Of a stretch of DNA of 9,696 nt, positions 5,426 to 9,696 are shown in pieces. The position numbers and the translations under genes are program-made. This stretch comes from Lachnospiraceae bacterium (GTDB lineage Bacteria > Bacillota > Clostridia > Lachnospirales > Lachnospiraceae): NCBI GenBank assembly GCA_017476305.1, contig JAFVAA010000521.1, positions 1-9,696 of the forward strand, given 5' to 3'. Numbering within the stretch: position 1 is the stretch's first letter; the number at the start of each line of letters is the position of its first letter. Under the pieces are notes generated by a model. It was not told where the DNA came from and did no database searches. It saw only the letters and a program-made list of their open reading frames with translations.

Positions 5426-6818
5426 TTTCCACCTGTAACCGGCTCCCCATCATTTCCAAAAGCTTCGTGGTAATGGACATCCCCAGACCTGTCCCCTCGA
5501 TTGTCCTGTTACGTTCTTCCTCCAGTCTTTCAAAAGCCTCGAAAAGTTTTCCCATATCCTCTTTTTTTATCCCGATTCCGGTATCCGATACCTTCACAGA
5601 AAGCGTAATTCTGTCATCATCTCTTTCCTCTTCCTTTACAGATAAAACCACCTTTCCCTTCTCCGTATATTTCACGGCATTTGTCAAAAGATTTGTGATA
5701 ATCTGTATTATCCGCACATCATCCCCATAGAGCACGGAAGGAAGCGCATGATCCACATCTATAATAAGCTCCAGTGATTTTGCTTTCGCACGCTCACTGA
5801 CAGCACTTTTTAACTGCTGAATCACTTCTGCCAAATGATACTCGACCGGAATAATTTCCATTCTCCCATCTTCAATTTTCGAAAAATCGAGAATGCCATT
5901 GATAATCGTCAGAAGATTTTTTCCGGCAATTTTTATATTTTCTGCGTATTCCATGATGTCTGCATCCTTTGATTCCCGTAAAATCATTTCATTCATACCG
6001 AGCACTGCATTGATCGGCGTCCGGATTTCATGGGACATCTGCGCCAAAAACTGACTTTTTGCCTTTCCGGCAGCAATCGCTGCATCCGCAGCCTCTTTTG
6101 CACGCTTTTCAGAAGCATTTAACTCATCCATGGTCTTCATCAAAGCGACATAATCCGGTGTTTCCAAAGAAAGAAAAATCAAAACCACACCAATAGATGC
6201 CATAAAAAATGTAATCAAAAGATTGTCAAAAAACAGCATCTGTACCAGATAAAAAATAAACATGATGATCATGGCTGTCACTAGTGCAAAAACCTGACTC
6301 TTTTTATATTTTTCCCTATGCCGTATCAGATAAAAGCTGCCAATCACAAAAAAAATCAGTGGAAAACCGTATGCAACCAGTATAAACAACTCCTGATGAA
6401 TATAATTTCCCGCTTCGTCATAAGTAAACACCCAGCCGGTCAAAGGATTTGTGAGTAAAAAAAACAAATCCACAAAAAGGAAAGAAAAATTTATCCTGTT
6501 TCTGATTTTATATTCCTTCGGATTCATCTCTACGTAGGCATACACGTAGTAAATATAGGAAAATCCAGAAAATGCAGCAAGTACAGAATCTGTGATATTA
6601 AAGAAATAATGAATAGGATTTGGAACCAAATCATGCGCACTTGTCACGACTGCCGTAAGGACATCTATAATATTCGCAATCATAACAAAAAAAGCAAATC
6701 TTCGAAATGCTTTCGCCACAGGTGTAGGATTTGTATAACGAATCACCAAAAAAGAACATAAAATAATGTCAAGCGGTATGACAGCCAGTTCCAGAAAAAT
6801 ATTATAATCTAATTTCAT
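5391..6818 (-). CDS. Membrane sensor histidine kinase, 5' part of a disrupted hybrid kinase
   Basis: A 475-residue piece that senses an unknown signal and would phosphorylate its own receiver. Residues 1-220 contain about seven hydrophobic segments (for example 5-25, 41-60, 75-97, 110-130, 145-165, 178-198, 200-217). A short coiled segment (about 228-255) joins to HisKA with the phosphorylated His in MSHEIRTPINAVLG (H263). HATPase_c follows with the N box (QIITNLLTNAVKYT), G1 (DTGIGI, 412-417), F box (LFEAFERL) and G2 (GTGLGM, 442-447). It ends at the usual HATPase end (VESVYRAGSGFF) with a stop, where hybrid kinases continue to a receiver. That receiver is found in another frame at 4595-5425. 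The ATG at 6818 follows GGAGAG very closely, so initiation may be inefficient. No separate response-regulator gene is nearby. Confidence 0.88.
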   Translation of the reverse strand: MKLDYNIFLELAVIPLDIILCSFLVIRYTNPTPVAKAFRRFAFFVMIANIIDVLTAVVTSAHDLVPNPIHYFFNITDSVLAAFSGFSYIYYVYAYVEMNPKEYKIRNRINFSFLFVDLFFLLTNPLTGWVFTYDEAGNYIHQELFILVAYGFPLIFFVIGSFYLIRHREKYKKSQVFALVTAMIIMFIFYLVQMLFFDNLLITFFMASIGVVLIFLSLETPDYVALMKTMDELNASEKRAKEAADAAIAAGKAKSQFLAQMSHEIRTPINAVLGMNEMILRESKDADIMEYAENIKIAGKNLLTIINGILDFSKIEDGRMEIIPVEYHLAEVIQQLKSAVSERAKAKSLELIIDVDHALPSVLYGDDVRIIQIITNLLTNAVKYTEKGKVVLSVKEEERDDDRITLSVKVSDTGIGIKKEDMGKLFEAFERLEEERNRTIEGTGLGMSITTKLLEMMGSRLQVESVYRAGSGFFR

Positions 6819-6919
6819 CTCTCCATGCCTTTCTATAACATATGAATTGTTTCATTAAATAAACACTGCCCTGCAAAAGCAAACCCCTCGAAAACTCAAC
6901 TTTTTTAAGATAATCTTTT

Positions 6920-7426
6920 TTACCACAAATCTTTTCCATAATACTCCACTTCCGTCACCGTCCCATCCGGGTATGTTTCTTTTTCAGATTTGATCCGTTC
7001 CGTAAAACCATAATGTGCATAAATTTCCCTGTTCCTTTTTTCAGAATGCTCTACCGCTAATGTTACTCTCAAAAATCCCTTCTTTCGCAGATTATCTGAC
7101 ATAAATTTCATCAGTGTCGAAAAATATCCCCTTTTTTGGAACGGTTTCATCGTCCGAAAACCGCACAGATACGCCATATGTTTTCCAACTAAACCATCAC
7201 TGTTTTGAAGCTTTACCGGATTGATTACAGCTATGGACTCGCATATAACCTTCCCATCCAGAATCCCATAATACGGAATGGTATCATTTTTTTCCACATT
7301 CTCTAAAAAATTCTTTTTCCATAAGCTCCATGTCTCCCTGTCCGAAGCATGTTTCCTGATTTCCTCATCCCACTTTTGATTCATTTCTTCAAAAGAAGGA
7401 ATTTTACAAATATAATTTCCCTGCAC
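6920..7426 (-). CDS. GNAT-family N-acetyltransferase
   Basis: A 168-residue protein predicted to transfer an acetyl group from acetyl-CoA to an amine on an unknown substrate in the cytoplasm. The GNAT core is clear: strand FRTMKPF (90-96), the pyrophosphate-binding loop QKRGYFSTLMKFM (97-109, the family R/QxxGxG/A motif with F at the last variable place), then RVTLAVEHSEKRNREIYAHYGF (120-141) as motif B, with the Asn and Tyr typical of the fold. The N-terminal part (about 10-50) is helical and charged and probably shapes the substrate site. The start is a GTG at 7426, eight bases after GGGAG. It lies 101 bases upstream of the kinase and 103 bases downstream of the hydrolase on the same strand, so the three may be cotranscribed, but no shared role is evident. 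Confidence 0.88.
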   Translation of the reverse strand: MQGNYICKIPSFEEMNQKWDEEIRKHASDRETWSLWKKNFLENVEKNDTIPYYGILDGKVICESIAVINPVKLQNSDGLVGKHMAYLCGFRTMKPFQKRGYFSTLMKFMSDNLRKKGFLRVTLAVEHSEKRNREIYAHYGFTERIKSEKETYPDGTVTEVEYYGKDLW

Positions 7427-7448
7427 TATTTTTTCTCCCTGAAAACTT

Positions 7449-7536
7449 ACCGTTCCTTAGAAACTGTCAATAATTAACTTTTCACTTCGTCGTCTGCAGT
7501 GCTTGCGTTTATAATTAATTAACCGTTCCTTAGAAA
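7449..7536. repeat. 15-bp direct repeats flanking 58 bases at the hydrolase 3' end
   Basis: ACCGTTCCTTAGAAA occurs at 7449-7463 and again at 7522-7536. The second copy overlaps the stop codon of the serine hydrolase. The 58 bases between have AT-rich ends (TAATTAA at both sides) and a CTGCAG-containing middle. This could be a small insertion that duplicated its target, or a tandem duplication with later change. Confidence 0.6.
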
Positions 7537-8387
7537 AGATTCCTCTCCATACTCTGGCGCAAACTCTCAGAGTCCTCTCTGATATCAGATAAATACGTAA
7601 TCACCAAATCTCTTTCCGGTAAAATATAGCATCTCTGATTCCATTTTCCATTAATACTGAACCCATCCTGATATTTCCAGATAAAATACCCATAGCCACC
7701 CTCTTTATTCATCTGAAGCGGCGAGGTCGCTTTTTCTACGTATTCCTTCGAAACAATTCTCTTTCCTTTATAGCTGCCTTTTTCATAGAGAAGAAGCCCT
7801 ATCTGACTTAAATCATGTACAGACATTTTCATCCCCGATGCTCCATAAAAGTACCCATCCGGACAGCGGGAAAATTCCGCTCCGTTTATATCCAGAGGCT
7901 CTAAAATCTCCCGTGTGATAAACGCACATACATCTTCTCCGAGAGCATTCGCCAGTGCCACACCGGAAAGATATGCCGGTATATTGCTATAGTGAAAGCT
8001 TTTTTTCTCCGGCTCCTTTATCTCACAGGCAAAGGAAAACCTGAAATAACTGTCCCCCTCCGGACGAAAAGGAAACCCGTCCACAGACATCGTCATCATC
8101 CTGTGAAGTGAAAGTTTCCCAAACACCTCCCTCTGACCATCCGGTATCGCACGTAAGACCTCCTCCGGCATATAAAAAAGGATACTTTTTTCGAAGTCAA
8201 TTTTTCCTCTGTCATGCGCAATCCCGAGTGCCACGGATAAAATCGTCTTTGTCGCAGAGTAGATCGGATACTTCGTCTGCACGGTATCTCCAAACGAATG
8301 GATCCGTTCCCCTCCCCGGTAGACCTCCACTCCATGCACCTTCCATCTATTTTCAGTAATTTCTTCTGTAAAAGACTCAAAATCCAT
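7530..8387 (-). CDS. Serine hydrolase, beta-lactamase/PBP (class C-like) fold
   Basis: A 285-residue enzyme of the serine beta-lactamase/D-Ala-D-Ala carboxypeptidase superfamily. The SxxK motif is YSATK (Ser 44, Lys 47) followed by the usual helix TILSVALGIAHDRGKID. The second motif is YSN (133-135) in FHYSNIPAYLSG. HRMMTMSVDGFPF matches the family's LLTMTSG segment. The third motif, normally KTG or HxG before the last strands, is probably NGKWNQ in FSINGKWNQRCYILPERDLV, which is unusual. The ATG at 8387 was chosen because GAGG lies six bases before it; an ATG at 8399 and a GTG at 8426 are alternatives that add 4 or 13 residues. No signal peptide is visible, so it appears cytoplasmic. The substrate may be an ester or peptide and true beta-lactam resistance is not implied. 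Its promoter is at 8534, with a palindromic repeat in the leader. Confidence 0.88.
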   Translation of the reverse strand: MDFESFTEEITENRWKVHGVEVYRGGERIHSFGDTVQTKYPIYSATKTILSVALGIAHDRGKIDFEKSILFYMPEEVLRAIPDGQREVFGKLSLHRMMTMSVDGFPFRPEGDSYFRFSFACEIKEPEKKSFHYSNIPAYLSGVALANALGEDVCAFITREILEPLDINGAEFSRCPDGYFYGASGMKMSVHDLSQIGLLLYEKGSYKGKRIVSKEYVEKATSPLQMNKEGGYGYFIWKYQDGFSINGKWNQRCYILPERDLVITYLSDIREDSESLRQSMERNLF

Positions 8388-8473
8388 AGGATACCTCATT
8401 TTCCATTTCCTGCCTGCTCTTTTCACTCTGAATCCATACGCACCTGTAATGTAGCTTCTTTTGCCATAAAAAC

Positions 8474-8510
8474 GTTACTATTCACAGTCGTTCCGTTTGC
8501 GGATAGTAAC
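8474..8510. repeat. 37-nt palindromic repeat, copy 2
   Basis: Same length as the copy at 4545-4581 and identical at 32 of 37 positions. The outer eight pairs (GTTACTAT/ATAGTAAC) are perfect; the inner stem has G-T pairs and one mismatch. It lies in the untranslated leader between the predicted promoter at 8534 and the hydrolase start, so here it cannot be serving simply as an end-of-gene terminator. Confidence 0.8.
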
Positions 8511-8533
8511 ATCAAAACACCTTCTCTGCTAAA

Positions 8534-8542
8534 ATTATACCA
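8534..8542 (-). promoter_or_regulatory. Extended -10 promoter for the serine hydrolase
   Basis: On the minus strand TGGTATAAT gives a perfect -10 with the TGn extension. A TTGTAA further upstream has a 21-base spacer, too long for a good -35. The leader to the start codon at 8387 is about 140 nt and carries the palindrome at 8474-8510. Confidence 0.6.
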
Positions 8543-8604
8543 CATTTCTATATTATAATTTTACAACAATCCGCAGATAAATCAAGACCTGACTATCTGA
8601 TATA

Positions 8605-8636
8605 TTAAAAACCAAAGGAGAGGCACACGCCTCTCC
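8605..8636 (-). terminator. Rho-independent terminator after the right-edge gene
   Basis: On the minus strand GGAGAGGC and GCCTCTCC form a perfect 8-bp GC-rich stem with a four-base loop (8617-8636), followed by TTTGGTTTTT. It stands 24 bases after the stop codon of the gene ending at 8660 and separates that gene from the hydrolase. Confidence 0.92.
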
Positions 8637-8659
8637 CGATTCATCAAACAAATCCTTTT

Positions 8660-9696
8660 TTAATCTGCCCTTTTAATCTTAATTCCCACCAGATTTTTAT
8701 CCTCATTATATTCCAGGTCATTTGTCATCAAACAGATTTCATCCGGTGATGTGATTTTTTCATAGGAAATCTCGGATTGATATCGATTGTTCCCAAGCTC
8801 TGTAATATCAGAAAGAGCCTGCAGAGGATTTTCCTCATACATCTTCTTCCCCTTCTCATCTCCAAAACAAAAGATAGGAGGAAAGTCTTTTTCCCTGTCG
8901 ATTTCCTTTTCTGTCTGATACTCCACCTGCAGGTAGCTTCCAACCTCCGTCGTTTTTAACTCGATTCTTTCTACCGAAATTCCTTTCTTCGAAAGAATCT
9001 CCTCCCCTTCCTTCGTTACCTGATAAAACGTGCTTATCTCCTTTGTCTGATCCTTTACGTGCACCTCTAAAGTATCATCATAATATTGCGAGGTCATTTT
9101 TTCCCCGTCATAATTTACTACAATTGGTCGGATTCCCATAATAAATTCCTTGTCCTTTGTCTTTCGTTCAGCAGTAAACATAACCGTCAGCTTTCCCGAA
9201 TCATCATATTTTGCAGTGGTCGTACACCGGTCCAGTATTTCTTCTGTCCTCTTATCGAATAAAAGATCTGCTAAAACCGGCTTTAATCCATGTTTTTCAC
9301 TGTACTGTGCAATCGTTTCCATACTATCTGTTCCTATATTCAGGATAGCAAGTGGTGTCTTTATATCATCGGTTCCTGTAAAGAGAAAATATTTCTCCGG
9401 TTCCTTTAAAGAAATGTTTACAGTTGCCACTAAAGCCCTGCTGTCACAAAGCACTTCAGAAACTTCATAATCTAAAATTCCTTCACTTTCCTTTGATTTC
9501 TTTATCGTCACCTCCGGCTTTTCCTTAATAAATTTTTTCGTTTCCTCTTTCAGTCCCCCTCCATCATATCTGGATGCAAAAAAATCCAGATTAAAGATTC
9601 GATTTGCCGCATATACTCCGCTCCCTATCAGCAGTACCGCCACAAGCACTGCTGCCACTGCAGTAAGCCTTTTTGCCCCTCTCCTTAGAAATCTTC
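8660..9696 (-). CDS. Membrane-anchored extracytoplasmic protein, partial (5' end outside window)
   Basis: The frame is open to the window edge, so at least 345 residues exist and the start is not visible; the first GTG inside the frame (9658) lies within the membrane segment and is not the start. A basic stretch (RFLRRGAKR) precedes one membrane helix (LTAVAAVLVAVLLIGSGVYAA), so the missing N-terminus is likely cytoplasmic and about 310 residues lie outside. The outer part is rich in Lys and Glu with beta-strand patterns (EVSEVLCDSRALVATVNISL, VERIELKTTEVGSYLQVEY). This layout is like anti-sigma factors of the DUF4179 type that pair with ECF sigma factors, but without the N-terminus or the next gene that is a guess. 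It has a strong terminator after it, so it ends its transcription unit. Confidence 0.78.
   Translation of the reverse strand, partial: RFLRRGAKRLTAVAAVLVAVLLIGSGVYAANRIFNLDFFASRYDGGGLKEETKKFIKEKPEVTIKKSKESEGILDYEVSEVLCDSRALVATVNISLKEPEKYFLFTGTDDIKTPLAILNIGTDSMETIAQYSEKHGLKPVLADLLFDKRTEEILDRCTTTAKYDDSGKLTVMFTAERKTKDKEFIMGIRPIVVNYDGEKMTSQYYDDTLEVHVKDQTKEISTFYQVTKEGEEILSKKGISVERIELKTTEVGSYLQVEYQTEKEIDREKDFPPIFCFGDEKGKKMYEENPLQALSDITELGNNRYQSEISYEKITSPDEICLMTNDLEYNEDKNLVGIKIKRAD

Noticed and set aside
6819..6919. Promoter for the kinase gene
   Set aside because: Candidate boxes such as TTGCTT with TTTAAT exist but match weakly, and the sequence is AT-rich enough to give them by chance.
7427..7529. 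TTGACA-based promoter for the acetyltransferase
   Set aside because: A perfect TTGACA is present on the minus strand, but no acceptable -10 lies at 16-18 bases from it.

Overview
The window looks like chromosome from a low-GC Firmicute of the class Clostridia, most likely a Lachnospiraceae gut commensal. The evidence is AT-rich DNA, strong AGGAGG-type ribosome binding sites, consensus sigma-A promoters, a LacI regulator beside a surface lipoprotein, a hybrid histidine kinase with a multi-pass membrane sensor, and many small palindromic repeats between genes. The genus cannot be fixed from the sequence alone.

Left part (1-2450): the start of a lipoprotein gene (minus strand, running off the window) and a divergent LacI-family regulator gene (plus strand). 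Each has a good promoter with an ACTTAA...TTAAGT operator-like palindrome at or just after the expected transcription start, so the regulator probably controls both itself and the lipoprotein operon. Between the promoters lies a non-coding element of about 810 bp (564-1373) with perfect 47-bp terminal inverted repeats. It holds two large hairpins whose cores are diverged copies of each other in opposite orientation. This is the most unusual structure in the window.

Middle (2451-4594): an extended -10 promoter, a leader carrying two tandem copies of a roughly 80-nt module with three hairpins, and a gene for a single-pass membrane protein of unknown function with TGE repeats and an Asn/Gln-rich cytoplasmic tail. 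The gene is broken by an apparent one-base loss in a short A run near 3845.

Right part (4595-9696, all minus strand): a hybrid histidine kinase (membrane sensor, HisKA, HATPase, REC, HPt), split because a deletion removed the HATPase/REC junction and the first part of REC including its acidic pocket. Next come a GNAT acetyltransferase, a serine hydrolase of the beta-lactamase/PBP fold, a strong terminator, and the 3' part of a membrane-anchored protein running off the right edge. Two copies of a 37-nt palindrome lie at 4545 and 8474, and a 15-bp direct repeat marks the 3' end of the hydrolase gene.

No rRNA, tRNA, CRISPR array, transposase or phage gene was seen. There is no clear defence or biosynthetic system. 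What stands out is the density of palindromic repeat elements and two disrupted genes.
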